This document shows, piece by piece, positions 24,224-33,257 of a stretch of 33,395 nucleotides of DNA (positions are counted from its first letter, which is position 1; every line of letters begins with the position of its first letter). The DNA comes from Methanobacterium sp. (GTDB lineage: Archaea; Methanobacteriota; Methanobacteria; Methanobacteriales; Methanobacteriaceae). A program made the position numbers and the translations under genes. The DNA lies in NCBI GenBank assembly GCA_003151535.1, contig PLXT01000051.1:1-33395 (forward strand), in the 5' to 3' direction. The notes beneath the pieces are model-generated. The model was not told where the DNA came from. It made no database searches and was given only the letters and a program-made list of their open reading frames with translations.

Positions 24224-26089
24224 CTATTTTTTGACTTCGTAGTCTGCGTCTATTGTTTCATCTTGGTCCTTCTCGTTTTCCTTATCTTGGTCCTTCTTGT
24301 TTTCCTCATTTTGAGGTTCTTGTGCCTGTTGAGCTTCTTGGTATATTGCTGCACCTACTTCTTGAACCACTTTAGTCAGTTCGTCAGTTTTGGTTTTGAT
24401 TGCGTCGAGATCCTGACCAGATATAAGTTCTTTTAATTCTTTTACAATTTCTTCGATCTTGGTTTTCTTATCTGCATCTACTTTATCTGCTAATTCTTCT
24501 AACGTCTTTTCTGAAGTGTATATCATGGAATCAGCATTATTTCTGATTTCAATTTCTTTTTGACGTTTTTTGTCTTCTTCTGCGTGTTGCTCTGCTTCTT
24601 TTACTTTTTTGTCTATTTCCTCTTTTGAGAGCTTATTTGGTGCCGTTATTGTAATTCTCTGTTCTTTCCCTGTTCCCATATCCTTTGCAGATACATTTAT
24701 GATACCATTAGCATCTATATCGAATGAAACTTCTATTTGAGGTATCCCTCTAGGGGCTGGTGGTATCCCAACTAGTTGGAATCTTCCAAGGGTTGAGTTA
24801 TCTGCTGCCATTGGCCTTTCACCTTGAAGTACGTGTATGTCTACGGAAGGCTGGCTGTCTGCTGCAGTTGTGAATACCTGACTTTTCTTGGTAGGTATGG
24901 TGGTGTTTCTTTCAATAAGCTGAGTAAAAACTCCTCCTAATGTTTCTATACCAAGGGATAGTGGTGTCACATCGAGAAGTACTAGGTCTTTTATTTCACC
25001 ACCCATCACTCCTCCCTGGATTGCTGCTCCTATTGCAACACATTCCATAGGGTCTATTCCACTTTCTGCTGGTTTTCCAATGAATTTTTCAACAAATTTC
25101 TGGACAGCAGGCATCCTGGTTGGTCCCCCAACTAATATAATCTTATTTATATCGGATTTGCTCATTTTAGCATCTTTAATGGCTTGTTCCAGTGGTCCTG
25201 AACATTTCTTGATAATAGGATCAACTAATTCTTCGAGTTTAGCCCTAGTTAATGATGCAGTAAGATGTTTAGGTCCTTCAGCAGTTGCTGATATGAATGG
25301 AAGATTTATATCGCTAGTTAGAGTTGTTGAAAGTTCTATTTTAGCTTTTTCTGCTGCTTCTCTGAGCCTCTGAACAGCTTGATCATCGTTCATGAGGTTT
25401 ACTCCAGTATCGCGCTTGAAATCTTCTGCAAGATGTTTCATTATGATGTTGTCCATGTCGGTTCCACCTAAACTGGTATCACCGCTAGTAGATCTAACTT
25501 CAAATACTCCTCCACCAAAGTCCATTATGGTGACATCGAGAGTACCTCCACCAAAATCGAATACAAGTATTTCTAGATCTTCTTCTGCTTCTTTATCTAT
25601 TCCATATGCTAGACTTGCTGCAGTTGGTTCGTTAACTAAACGTACTACTTCTAAACCTGCTATTGTTCCTGCATCTTTAGTTGCTGTTCTTTGGTTGTCA
25701 TTGAAATATGCAGGTACTGTGATAACTGCTTTATTCACAGGTTCACCTAAGAATGCTTCTGCATCTTTTTTAATCTTTTGTAATATGAAAGCTGATATTT
25801 CTTGGGGTGTGTAATCTTTGTTAAGTATATTGATCTTGTAGTCGGTACCCATTTTTCTTTTTATGGCACTGATAGTATGTTCGGGGTTTGTGACAGCCTG
25901 TCTTCTGGCTGGTTCACCTACTAAACGTTGTCCATCTTTTGTGAAGGCAACGTAACTTGGAAATGCTTTACCGTACTGGGTTGCACCCTCTGCACTTGGT
26001 ATTATGGTTGATTTACCACCAATGAGTACTGCTGCTGCTGAGTTACTCGTACCCAGATCTATACCTATTATTTTTTCTTTCTTTGCCAT
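24224..26089 (-). CDS. dnaK: Chaperone DnaK (Hsp70)
   Basis: This ATP-dependent chaperone is 621 aa. The N-terminal ATPase starts with IIGIDLGTSNSAAAVLIGG and has the phosphate-binding segments ILVFDFGGGTLDVTIM and ILVGGPTRMPAVQKF. The linker DLVLLDVTPLSLGIET leads to the substrate domain, and a lid with an acidic EEVD-like tail ends it. The actin-like domain lacks the ~24-residue loop of proteobacterial DnaK, as in Gram-positive and archaeal DnaKs. The C-terminus contains a duplicated DQDKENEK-type segment. GAGGTGA precedes the ATG. It lies 67 nt after grpE on the same strand. Confidence 0.98.
   Translation of the reverse strand: MAKKEKIIGIDLGTSNSAAAVLIGGKSTIIPSAEGATQYGKAFPSYVAFTKDGQRLVGEPARRQAVTNPEHTISAIKRKMGTDYKINILNKDYTPQEISAFILQKIKKDAEAFLGEPVNKAVITVPAYFNDNQRTATKDAGTIAGLEVVRLVNEPTAASLAYGIDKEAEEDLEILVFDFGGGTLDVTIMDFGGGVFEVRSTSGDTSLGGTDMDNIIMKHLAEDFKRDTGVNLMNDDQAVQRLREAAEKAKIELSTTLTSDINLPFISATAEGPKHLTASLTRAKLEELVDPIIKKCSGPLEQAIKDAKMSKSDINKIILVGGPTRMPAVQKFVEKFIGKPAESGIDPMECVAIGAAIQGGVMGGEIKDLVLLDVTPLSLGIETLGGVFTQLIERNTTIPTKKSQVFTTAADSQPSVDIHVLQGERPMAADNSTLGRFQLVGIPPAPRGIPQIEVSFDIDANGIINVSAKDMGTGKEQRITITAPNKLSKEEIDKKVKEAEQHAEEDKKRQKEIEIRNNADSMIYTSEKTLEELADKVDADKKTKIEEIVKELKELISGQDLDAIKTKTDELTKVVQEVGAAIYQEAQQAQEPQNEENKKDQDKENEKDQDETIDADYEVKK
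24261..24308. repeat. 24-nt imperfect tandem repeat in the dnaK tail
   Basis: Two copies of a unit starting TCTTGGTCCTTCT (24261-24284 and 24285-24308) differ at only a few bases. They encode two rounds of an Asp/Gln/Lys/Glu/Asn-rich octapeptide near the DnaK C-terminus. Confidence 0.85.
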
Positions 26090-26156
26090 TAATATTCACC
26101 TCTTTTTATAAAATACACTGTATCAACTTTTTAAATTTATCTTCATAATCTAAAGG

Positions 26157-26693
26157 TTACTTCTTTTTACAAACTTTGACTTTAGCATACTTAATTACCT
26201 TGGAATTAAGGGCATATCCCTTACCAAGTTCTTCTATAACTGCATTGTCTTCGAAATCTTTATTATCCTCCACCATTAGCGCGTCGTGCTTATCGGTGTC
26301 GAATTTTTCTCCAGTTGCTTCAATTTCACAGAGTCCTTCTCCTTCTAATATATTTTTGAGTTTTTTATGTATCATCTCCACACCTTCTTTGAGGTCATGG
26401 GATTTATCTGCATTTAATGCTCGTTCAAGATCTTCGTATGCATCAATGATCTTGACGATCAAGTCTTCATTTGCATATTTAACATATTCTTTAAACTCTT
26501 TTTCTGATCGTTTTTTGTAGTTGTCGAAGTCAGCATGGAGTCTAAGTAGTTGGGAATGGTTATCCTCAACTTTATTCTCTAGATTCTGGATCTCTTCATC
26601 TTTTTCCTGAATATCCTCACTTTTTTCTTGGATATCTGATTTTAGACTGGTCAGATCCTTTTTTAACTTCTCTAATTCTTGTTTATCATTCAT
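26157..26693 (-). CDS. grpE: Nucleotide exchange factor GrpE
   Basis: GrpE releases ADP from DnaK. The 178-aa protein has a long N-terminal coiled coil (about 1-60, repeated KSEDIQEKDEEIQNLENKVE), the helical-bundle segment LHADFDNYKKRSEKE and the C-terminal beta domain ending VIEELGKGYALNSKVIKYAK. The start ATG at 26693 is one of three staggered ATGs in GGTGAATGAATGAATG; only this one opens the frame, and GGTGA lies 4 nt before it. It heads grpE-dnaK, and its promoter region holds the dyad at 26727-26758. Confidence 0.96.
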   Translation of the reverse strand: MNDKQELEKLKKDLTSLKSDIQEKSEDIQEKDEEIQNLENKVEDNHSQLLRLHADFDNYKKRSEKEFKEYVKYANEDLIVKIIDAYEDLERALNADKSHDLKEGVEMIHKKLKNILEGEGLCEIEATGEKFDTDKHDALMVEDNKDFEDNAVIEELGKGYALNSKVIKYAKVKVCKKK

Positions 26694-26726
26694 TCATTCA
26701 CCTTTTATATGGTATAAAAAGAACAG

Positions 26727-26758
26727 TAACCTTTAACTATTATAGTTACCAAAGGTTA
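26727..26758. promoter_or_regulatory. Candidate heat-shock operator between grpE and its regulator
   Basis: TAACCTTT (26727-26734) and AAAGGTTA (26751-26758) form a perfect 8-bp inverted repeat around 16 nt. Inside is a second dyad, AACTA-TTA-TAGTT (26735-26747). The grpE TATA box (TTTATATA on the minus strand, 26764-26757) abuts it, so the predicted grpE start near 26735 falls within the dyad. A bound repressor would block grpE-dnaK transcription. Confidence 0.55.
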
Positions 26759-26776
26759 TATAAATCTTTCGCACAT

Positions 26777-26802
26777 TTAGTAAAACTAAGTACTATATTT
26801 AT
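26777..26802 (+). promoter_or_regulatory. Promoter of the ArsR-like regulator with adjacent dyad
   Basis: TATATTTATA at 26793-26802 lies ~40 nt before the regulator start. Immediately upstream is the dyad TTAGT-AAA-ACTAA (26777-26789), whose half-sites share ACTA/TAGT with the inner dyad near grpE but in opposite order. Autoregulation is plausible. Confidence 0.45.
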
Positions 26803-26839
26803 AACATCACAAAGATCATAAACCAGTAAGTGGTATAAC

Positions 26840-27322
26840 ATGGATTTAGAAGCAATACTTGATGTAATGGGCTGTAAGACCCGGAGGGACATAATCAACC
26901 TTTTAACTGACGAGCCTAGATTTGTTAGTGAAATCTCAAAGGAACTTGAAGTGGGACAAAAGGCTATAATAGAACATCTCAGGGCTATGGAAGAACTAGG
27001 TCTTTTAAGTTCTTCATTCCAAAAAATAGAAAGAGGAAGACCTAGAAAGTACTATGACATTTCTCAGGATATACAGATACAAATTTTTATTGGACCAGGT
27101 GCAATAAAAATGAATGTTATTAGTCAAGAGTTTTTGGAACTACACACACTCGAAGGTAGAATTCACATGGGTGAAACTGAGGTTACAGAAGAATTACAAA
27201 AGCTCATTAATAAATATGACGACGCTAAAAAACATGCTGAAAGGCTTTTAGCAGAACTCGAAGCTAATAAAAAAGAAAATTCCCAACCAGAACCTCAAAC
27301 AAACCCCTTGAATAACTCTTAA
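26840..27322 (+). CDS. ArsR-like winged-helix regulator, probable heat-shock repressor
   Basis: The 160-aa protein has an N-terminal winged-helix domain (about 1-75): ILDVMGCKTRRDIINLLTDE, then the recognition-helix region FVSEISKELEVGQKAIIEHL and the wing SSFQKIERGRPRKYYDI. A central segment (about 76-100) is followed by a coiled-coil helix (about 108-145) for dimerisation and a Pro/Asn tail. No metal-binding Cys pair of ArsR type is seen. It is divergent from grpE-dnaK with 146 nt between, and the same arrangement is known in Methanothermobacter. It is functionally comparable to archaeal Phr/HSR1 repressors, but the role here is inferred from position and dyads. Confidence 0.82.
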   Translation: MDLEAILDVMGCKTRRDIINLLTDEPRFVSEISKELEVGQKAIIEHLRAMEELGLLSSSFQKIERGRPRKYYDISQDIQIQIFIGPGAIKMNVISQEFLELHTLEGRIHMGETEVTEELQKLINKYDDAKKHAERLLAELEANKKENSQPEPQTNPLNNS

Positions 27323-27391
27323 TCAATTCACTGAATAATATTATTTTTAATTATTTTTTGTTTACAAATAAAAAAATAGTATTGAATTCAT

Positions 27392-29704
27392 TTAAATACC
27401 TTGAGATTTCCAAGCTGCTATAGCAGCTTGTCCCATAGAGACAGATCCATCTCCTGCACAACTGTTTTTATGTTGAACGAAGGTGTAACCAGCAGATTCT
27501 ACTGTATTGCGTATTGCAACACTTATTGCTTCATTATAAAATACTCCTCCAGAACCTCCAATAACTTTTACTCCAACATTTTCTGCGGCTTTTATTGCCA
27601 TTTCAGCAAGTCCAAAGGCAATTGCATTTTGTGCTGCACGAGCTATATTCTGCATCTTTTCCCCTTTCTCTATCAACTCTAAAACTGATATCAAAATATT
27701 TGATGTGTTTAAAAAATCTTTACCTCTATTAGTTCCAATTTCGTAAGGGATTTTAAGGGTATTTTCACCATAAAACGCAGCAGATTCAAGTTTCATCGCA
27801 CATTCGCCTTCATAAGTTCTTTCACCACATATTCTGAGTGCTGTTGATATTGTGTCGAGAACCCTCCCGGTACTGGTTGTGGTATTTGTGTTAAATCCTT
27901 TTTGGAGTTGTTTTAAAACGAGATCTATCTCCCTTTCCCCATGTTTGAAGAAGTGACTGTAACCCGTTTTCATAAGACCTACAAGTTCATCATCACCAAT
28001 GTGGTTATACAACATAGACATAAACATTCTTACAGGATATTTAGTTGTTAAGTCACCACCAGCCATGGGTTGTGGCATTAAACTTGCCAATCTTTCATAG
28101 CTTGATCCGTGTGAAAGGAGTATTTCTCCACCCCACGCTGTTCCATCATCACCATATCCAACACCATCTGCAGCAATACATATGACCTCCTCAATATTAT
28201 TATCCACACATAGTGAAGCTGCATGTGCATGATGATGCTGAACCCTCACAATCTCAGATTCGAAATCTTGACTCATATCCTCAGCAAGTTTAGTTGTAAA
28301 GAACATTGGATGGAGATCACATGCAACAACATCAACACTTCCTGTTCTCGTAATATCCATCATATGATTCACTGCTTCCTGAAGGTATCTGAATGTTTCA
28401 TACTTGGTTGTATCTCCTATATGTTGTGAAACATAGCATTTTCCCTCTTTGAGTAATGAAAAAGTCACATCTATTTCAGGGCCAAGGGCTAATACATTTA
28501 AATCCTCTGAAATTCGAGCAAAATCATAAGGTTCGGGAACATAACCTCTCGAACGTCTTATAAATGCCATTTCATTACCCCTAAACCTCACAACTGAATC
28601 ATCACACCGATTAATTATTTCCCGGTCATGTAAGAGATAATAATCTGCAATACCGTTAAGTTTTGAAGTTATCTCTCTATTATCAATGAGCATTGGTTCA
28701 CCAGGCATATTTGCAGAAGTCATGATGTAAGCGGGTTCATTGGTGTAAGTGAAAAGTAAATGTTGAAGTGCGGAATATGGGAGCATCACTCCAAGATTGT
28801 GAAGGTAAGGTGAAACAGAAGGTGATAACATGTAACCATTATTCTTATTTAAAACCACTATGGGCCGTCTTCTAGATTCTAAAACATTTTTTTCAGACCC
28901 TGAAATATCTGTAAATGTTTGAACGGTTTTTAAATCTTTTGACATACATGCAAAGGGTTGATTATATCTACCAAGTCTTTTTCTTAGTTTTTCCACAGGG
29001 CCATCTTCTGTTGTTTTAACAACCAGATGTGTGCCTCCAATACCCTTTATAGCAAGAATATTTCCCTCATCAATGAGTTCGGCAGCTTTTTTTATGGGAT
29101 TTTCACTATCAATAACATTTTCACGATACAAAAACACTTTTGGTCCACAAACCGGACAACATGAAGCTTCAGCATGATATCTTCGATCTTTAGGGTTTGC
29201 ATATTCAACCTCACAATCTTCACAGAGAGGAAAACTCTTCATAGATGTTCTTATACGATCGTAGGGAACTGAACTAATAACTGTAAAACGAGGACCACAG
29301 TCAGTACAAGCAGTGAATGGATAGTTATGCCTTCTATTGGAAACTTCAAACACTTCCTCAAGGCAATTGTCACACGTAGCTATGTCCGGAGGGATTACAG
29401 ATGATCCTGAGAAATTTTTAGAACTTTCAAGTATTCTGAAATCATTGAATTCTTGGCCTTTATGATCAAGCCACTCAACTTCAAGTGAGTTTATCTCAGA
29501 TATTGGAGGTTTATTATTTTGTAAACTAGTTATAAACTCATTAATTTTGTTGTTCTGACCTTCAATAACTATTTCAACAATATTTCCAAGGTTTCTTACA
29601 TATCCGTTGATGTTCAGACCATGAGCTACCCTGTAAACTGTAGGTCTAAATCCTACTCCCTGAACTATTCCTTGCACTAATATCCTAGCCTTTTCCACTT
29701 TCAT
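27392..29704 (-). CDS. hypF: Carbamoyltransferase HypF, [NiFe]-hydrogenase maturation
   Basis: HypF makes carbamoyl adenylate from carbamoyl phosphate and transfers it to HypE, the source of the cyanide ligands of the NiFe site. The 770-aa protein has all domains: an acylphosphatase domain (about 1-92, VQGIVQGVGFRPTVYRVAHG) and a zinc-finger segment (about 110-187 with C111/C114, C133/C136, C161/C164, C183/C186). A YrdC-like domain follows (about 195-380), then a Kae1-like domain with VQHHHAHAAS and the late motif VIGGSGGVFYNEA. GAGGT precedes the ATG. It should serve FrhA encoded at 14929-16146 and other hydrogenases of the cell. Confidence 0.97.
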   Translation of the reverse strand: MKVEKARILVQGIVQGVGFRPTVYRVAHGLNINGYVRNLGNIVEIVIEGQNNKINEFITSLQNNKPPISEINSLEVEWLDHKGQEFNDFRILESSKNFSGSSVIPPDIATCDNCLEEVFEVSNRRHNYPFTACTDCGPRFTVISSVPYDRIRTSMKSFPLCEDCEVEYANPKDRRYHAEASCCPVCGPKVFLYRENVIDSENPIKKAAELIDEGNILAIKGIGGTHLVVKTTEDGPVEKLRKRLGRYNQPFACMSKDLKTVQTFTDISGSEKNVLESRRRPIVVLNKNNGYMLSPSVSPYLHNLGVMLPYSALQHLLFTYTNEPAYIMTSANMPGEPMLIDNREITSKLNGIADYYLLHDREIINRCDDSVVRFRGNEMAFIRRSRGYVPEPYDFARISEDLNVLALGPEIDVTFSLLKEGKCYVSQHIGDTTKYETFRYLQEAVNHMMDITRTGSVDVVACDLHPMFFTTKLAEDMSQDFESEIVRVQHHHAHAASLCVDNNIEEVICIAADGVGYGDDGTAWGGEILLSHGSSYERLASLMPQPMAGGDLTTKYPVRMFMSMLYNHIGDDELVGLMKTGYSHFFKHGEREIDLVLKQLQKGFNTNTTTSTGRVLDTISTALRICGERTYEGECAMKLESAAFYGENTLKIPYEIGTNRGKDFLNTSNILISVLELIEKGEKMQNIARAAQNAIAFGLAEMAIKAAENVGVKVIGGSGGVFYNEAISVAIRNTVESAGYTFVQHKNSCAGDGSVSMGQAAIAAWKSQGI

Positions 29705-29781
29705 ACCTCAAAATTTATTGTAAGTCTTAAAATCAGATTATACCTTGATAGTTTTATTATCAGAGCATTTATTACTCCAAC

Positions 29782-31587
29782 CTATTTATCCTCTGACAAT
29801 TCAACATCATCCCGTAAAAAAGTAGCATAGAAACCATCAGTATCTGCATAAATGGCTTTGAAACCATAATTTTCTGCATTTAACATAGTTTTTTTAATAA
29901 AATCCCTTCCCCAAGCTGTAACAGCTTCGGCGCATTCAATTCTATACCATCTAAATCTCGAATATCCATATACTCCGTACATTGAGTTCGCGAGTCGTTT
30001 AAGGGCTTGTTGTTGGACATCGAGTACTTGTTTTTCTCTTGGATTTACAGCATTTTTCATTTGGGTTTTAAGCCGCACTCTTTCCTTTAAAATGTTCCCG
30101 ATAATGGAAGGAACAAATCCTACGGGGGTTTTAAGAAATTTATGTCCTAATTCAGGTGCAATATAACAATCATTATCATCACCTTCTTTCACAAGGGTGT
30201 CTGGTGAAACATTCTTTGAAATAATAATACTCGGGTAAAGACTTCTGAAATCGAATGATACAATATTCTCATGCAATCCCTTAACAGGCGACATAACATA
30301 ACCACCCGCGGCCTTTTTGCCTCTCCTTTCTGAATACTGCGAAGATGAAGGTTTATTTGGTACCATATCTCCAATTTCATAGGCTTTTCTTATAAGGTAC
30401 CATTCTACCATTTGTCCTGTAGCCATTCTCGCTATATCAAAGAAGGGTTGGCCAACTAGACGTGTGAGTTCCATACTAAGTGGCAGTAATTTTTCACCTA
30501 TCTTGGTAACTGATACTGCATCGTCAAGGGAGTATTTAAAGAGTGTTTCAAGCTTTTCACCACCACAATCCCAGTACTCAAATATTTCATCACCAGGCAC
30601 ATCTACTTTCTGTTCATCGAAAAGTTCCTTATAAACTCTTTCAAGGGTGTAACGATCTAGCTGAAGATATCTTCGACTTAAAAGGTAAAGATCCACATGT
30701 ATTCTGCCTTTTACAAGGGCTGAGTTTGTGTAACCCCTCCTCATAAATTTCAGTCTAGATCCATCAGTTCCCAAACCCATTTTCACATTGAGTTTGGTTG
30801 CTCTATCGCGAATGTAGGGCATATCAAAATTATCGGAATTGTACCCTATTAAAAGATCAGGATTTTCTGATTTAACTATCTCAACAAACCTTTCAAGCAT
30901 ATGGGCTTCTGTTTTGAGTGTTTCTACAAATTCCAGAGGTGATTTTTTGGTTGAAAGAACCTTCTGAAGCCCTTGGTTGCTTGATAAACTTATCATGATT
31001 ATTGGATCTTCTTCTGCCTGTGGCATTCCTTTGGGGTTTCGTACTTCGATATCAAAACTTAAGGTTTTTAATTCAGGAAACTCAGAATTAATTGGTTTTG
31101 GATTTCCATTCATTTCAAAAACACATACATCACTGCTGCACATAAAATTAACAGATTTATTATCTAAGCACACACCATCCACTTCAACTTCGGCCATTGG
31201 GAATATGGCTTTGTCTATCAAGTATCTGCGGTAAAATGGTATGTCATGTTCTAAAATGTCTTTTACAGAGTCTAGATTTCTTATTTTATCCCTTAGTTTA
31301 GGAACATCTTGGGGGTGGTTTAGAGTAAGTTTTATGAAATCTTTGATCTCACCCATGTACCCTTTTCGTGCCCAACCAATTCTGTTAATATCAAATTCGT
31401 TCAAATCTTCTATACATTGCTCTTCATCATGGGGAATTACGTAAATGTAGGGTTCAAAACTTTTATCAAGGACAATGATAGATTTGCCCTCTTCATCACC
31501 TTTAAGTTTACCAAATAATCGAATAACTGCTTTATCATTCTCTGTGATGTAATCTATGTCCAGAAGTACGAATCTTTTACTTTCCAT
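29782..31587 (-). CDS. polB1: DNA polymerase PolB, large (N-terminal) subunit of a split enzyme
   Basis: This 601-aa family B polymerase has the N-terminal domain and the 3'-5' exonuclease motifs Exo I SFDIEV (D179, E181), Exo II LIGYNSDNFDMPY (about 247-258) and Exo III YSLDDAVSV. Polymerase motifs are A SFDFRSLYPSIIISKN, B QQALKRLANSMYGVYG and C YADTDGF. The protein stops about 15 residues after motif C, so the thumb is missing. In Methanothermobacter the thumb is encoded by a separate polB2, and the ending here matches that split. No polB2 lies in this window. No Shine-Dalgarno precedes the ATG; a TATATAA element at about 31612-31619 suggests a leaderless mRNA. Confidence 0.95.
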   Translation of the reverse strand: MESKRFVLLDIDYITENDKAVIRLFGKLKGDEEGKSIIVLDKSFEPYIYVIPHDEEQCIEDLNEFDINRIGWARKGYMGEIKDFIKLTLNHPQDVPKLRDKIRNLDSVKDILEHDIPFYRRYLIDKAIFPMAEVEVDGVCLDNKSVNFMCSSDVCVFEMNGNPKPINSEFPELKTLSFDIEVRNPKGMPQAEEDPIIMISLSSNQGLQKVLSTKKSPLEFVETLKTEAHMLERFVEIVKSENPDLLIGYNSDNFDMPYIRDRATKLNVKMGLGTDGSRLKFMRRGYTNSALVKGRIHVDLYLLSRRYLQLDRYTLERVYKELFDEQKVDVPGDEIFEYWDCGGEKLETLFKYSLDDAVSVTKIGEKLLPLSMELTRLVGQPFFDIARMATGQMVEWYLIRKAYEIGDMVPNKPSSSQYSERRGKKAAGGYVMSPVKGLHENIVSFDFRSLYPSIIISKNVSPDTLVKEGDDNDCYIAPELGHKFLKTPVGFVPSIIGNILKERVRLKTQMKNAVNPREKQVLDVQQQALKRLANSMYGVYGYSRFRWYRIECAEAVTAWGRDFIKKTMLNAENYGFKAIYADTDGFYATFLRDDVELSEDK

Positions 31588-31609
31588 GAATTTTTATTTA
31601 TAGTGTGAG

Positions 31610-31620
31610 GGTTATATAGG
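31610..31620 (-). promoter_or_regulatory. TATA box for polB1
   Basis: On the minus strand CCTATATAACC is centred about 28 nt upstream of the polB1 ATG (31587). That puts the transcription start at or next to the start codon, consistent with the absence of a ribosome binding site. Confidence 0.5.
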
Positions 31621-31724
31621 TTGTTAAATCATATGATTGAGCGGAATAATATGGACCAATATGAGCTATCAAGATTTAGAAATGCTTTAAATGATTAATA
31701 AATCGAATATGGAGTTACAATTTA

Positions 31725-32339
31725 ATGAATTTGGTAAAATTGGATTTAAATAAACATGATGTTGATTTAGTATCAGAGTTGATCTATGAAACGGATATCA
31801 GTCTTTTCACGACTTTTCTTGATAAAGACAGAACTAATGCTATTGAAAAGCTTAGAAAACTCATAATAGCCGGAAAAAATAGTTACGGCCATGAACATAT
31901 TTACATTGGAGAAGATGATAACAGTAAAGTTATGGGAATTCTCATTGCTTTCAGAGGTGATGAAATAAACTATCTTGAGGAAATCACCATATTTAAGCAT
32001 GAAATGGAATTTTTGAATTTTTTAAAACTTTCATTCGTCAAACCAATATACGATAAGATTACAGCGTCATCGATAGAGAATGATGATCTTTACATTGGCA
32101 ATCTTGTTGTTGCAGATAGTTTAAGAGGACAGGGTATTGGAAGTGAAATATTGAAGAATTCATTTCAATTGGCAACTGATAAGAAATGCAAAAGAGTTTT
32201 GTTAGATGTAACATTTGAGAACTTTAATGCTAAAAGATTGTACGAAAGAACAGGTTTCAAAGTATGTGGTGAGAAACAATTCAAATGGATGGGTAAATCT
32301 GAGGGAACTTATGGCATGGAATATTCATTTGATAAATGA
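31725..32339 (+). CDS. GNAT-family N-acetyltransferase
   Basis: This 204-aa protein should transfer an acetyl group from acetyl-CoA to an amine; the acceptor is unknown. The acetyl-CoA motif A is clear in the C-terminal half, LYIGNLVVADSLRGQGIGSE with the R-G-Q-G-I-G loop at about 135-141. Motif B follows at FENFNAKRLYERTGFKVCGE. The N-terminal 110 residues are less conserved and look lineage-specific. No good ribosome binding site precedes the ATG. It lies 39 nt before the alpha/beta hydrolase and may be cotranscribed with it. Confidence 0.85.
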   Translation: MNLVKLDLNKHDVDLVSELIYETDISLFTTFLDKDRTNAIEKLRKLIIAGKNSYGHEHIYIGEDDNSKVMGILIAFRGDEINYLEEITIFKHEMEFLNFLKLSFVKPIYDKITASSIENDDLYIGNLVVADSLRGQGIGSEILKNSFQLATDKKCKRVLLDVTFENFNAKRLYERTGFKVCGEKQFKWMGKSEGTYGMEYSFDK

Positions 32340-32378
32340 ATTGATAAATATCTATTAAATTATTGTTTAGAGGGTAGT

Positions 32379-33155
32379 ATGGATCTATATTTTAGAGAAA
32401 CAGGTTCCAAAGATGCCGAGACCATCATATTTCTACACGCTAGTGCAACGTCTGGATGGATGTGGGATGGACAAGTAAAAGAATTCGAAGATTATCATTG
32501 TATTGTACCCGATCTTCCAGAACACGGGAAAAGTATTGATGTAAAACCATTTACCATTAGTAAATCCGCTGAAGTGATAGCAGAGATAATTCGTAATCAT
32601 GCAAGTAATGGTAAGGCGCATCTAGTTGGAATATCGTTAGGAGCTCAAATTATCATTCAGATTTTGAGCAAAGCTCCTGAATTAGTTGATCACGCGATTA
32701 TCAGCGGAACACTTGTCCAAAGAATTTCACATATTGATTCTTTGTTAAAACTACTTGATTATACAATTAAAGTATATGGACCTGTAAAAAATACAGATTT
32801 TTTCATAAAGGCTAACATGCGAACTTACAACATGCCTAAATGTCTTTTTGACAAATTTAAGGAATCAACCCTTCTTATTAAAAATGATTCACTAAATAGG
32901 ATTCTTAAAGAGAACATGATTTTTAAGCATCCAGATGGGCTTGAAAAAATCGGAGTCCCGGTTTTGGTTATGACCGGTGATAAAGATTACAAGATCGTTA
33001 AGGAATCAGCAGAAGATTTATTGATGTCATTTCAGATATCTGAAGGATATATTGCTCCTAATGTAGGTCATTTTTGGAATTTAGAAGATCCAAAATTGTT
33101 TAATTGGGTTTTAAGAAGATGGATAACTAATAACAGTCCGAAGAACATTTCATGA
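32379..33155 (+). CDS. Alpha/beta hydrolase
   Basis: This 258-aa hydrolase has an oxyanion-hole segment IIFLHASATSGWMWD, the nucleophile elbow VGISLG (S86), the acid in MTGDKD (D201 or D203) and the catalytic histidine in NVGHFW (H231). The triad is complete. The substrate cannot be told from sequence; esterase, lactonase and C-C hydrolase members look alike. There is no signal peptide. AGAGGGT precedes the ATG. It lies next to mobile DNA, and the GNAT plus hydrolase pair may be accessory. Confidence 0.88.
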   Translation: MDLYFRETGSKDAETIIFLHASATSGWMWDGQVKEFEDYHCIVPDLPEHGKSIDVKPFTISKSAEVIAEIIRNHASNGKAHLVGISLGAQIIIQILSKAPELVDHAIISGTLVQRISHIDSLLKLLDYTIKVYGPVKNTDFFIKANMRTYNMPKCLFDKFKESTLLIKNDSLNRILKENMIFKHPDGLEKIGVPVLVMTGDKDYKIVKESAEDLLMSFQISEGYIAPNVGHFWNLEDPKLFNWVLRRWITNNSPKNIS

Positions 33156-33176
33156 ACTACTATCACATAACAGTAC

Positions 33177-33213
33177 TTGACTCATTTTTTTAATTATTAA
33201 GAGGTTGAGTCAA
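33177..33213. repeat. Inverted repeat between the hydrolase gene and the transposase
   Basis: TTGACTCA (33177-33184) and TGAGTCAA (33206-33213) are a perfect 8-bp inverted repeat with an AT-rich spacer. It may be a terminator for the hydrolase gene or part of the insertion-sequence end; the other end of the element is not in the window. Confidence 0.5.
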
Positions 33214-33257
33214 TATTAATTTGTTACTAAAATTTTTTTGAGGGGTTTGTTTGTTTT

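Noticed and set aside
25080..25814. Two long plus-strand frames antisense to dnaK
   Set aside because: They mirror conserved dnaK codons; Ser/Leu-rich low-complexity products with no start signals. Shadow frames.
31633..31698. 22-codon frame between polB1 and the GNAT gene
   Set aside because: No ribosome binding site or recognisable content; too short to separate from chance.
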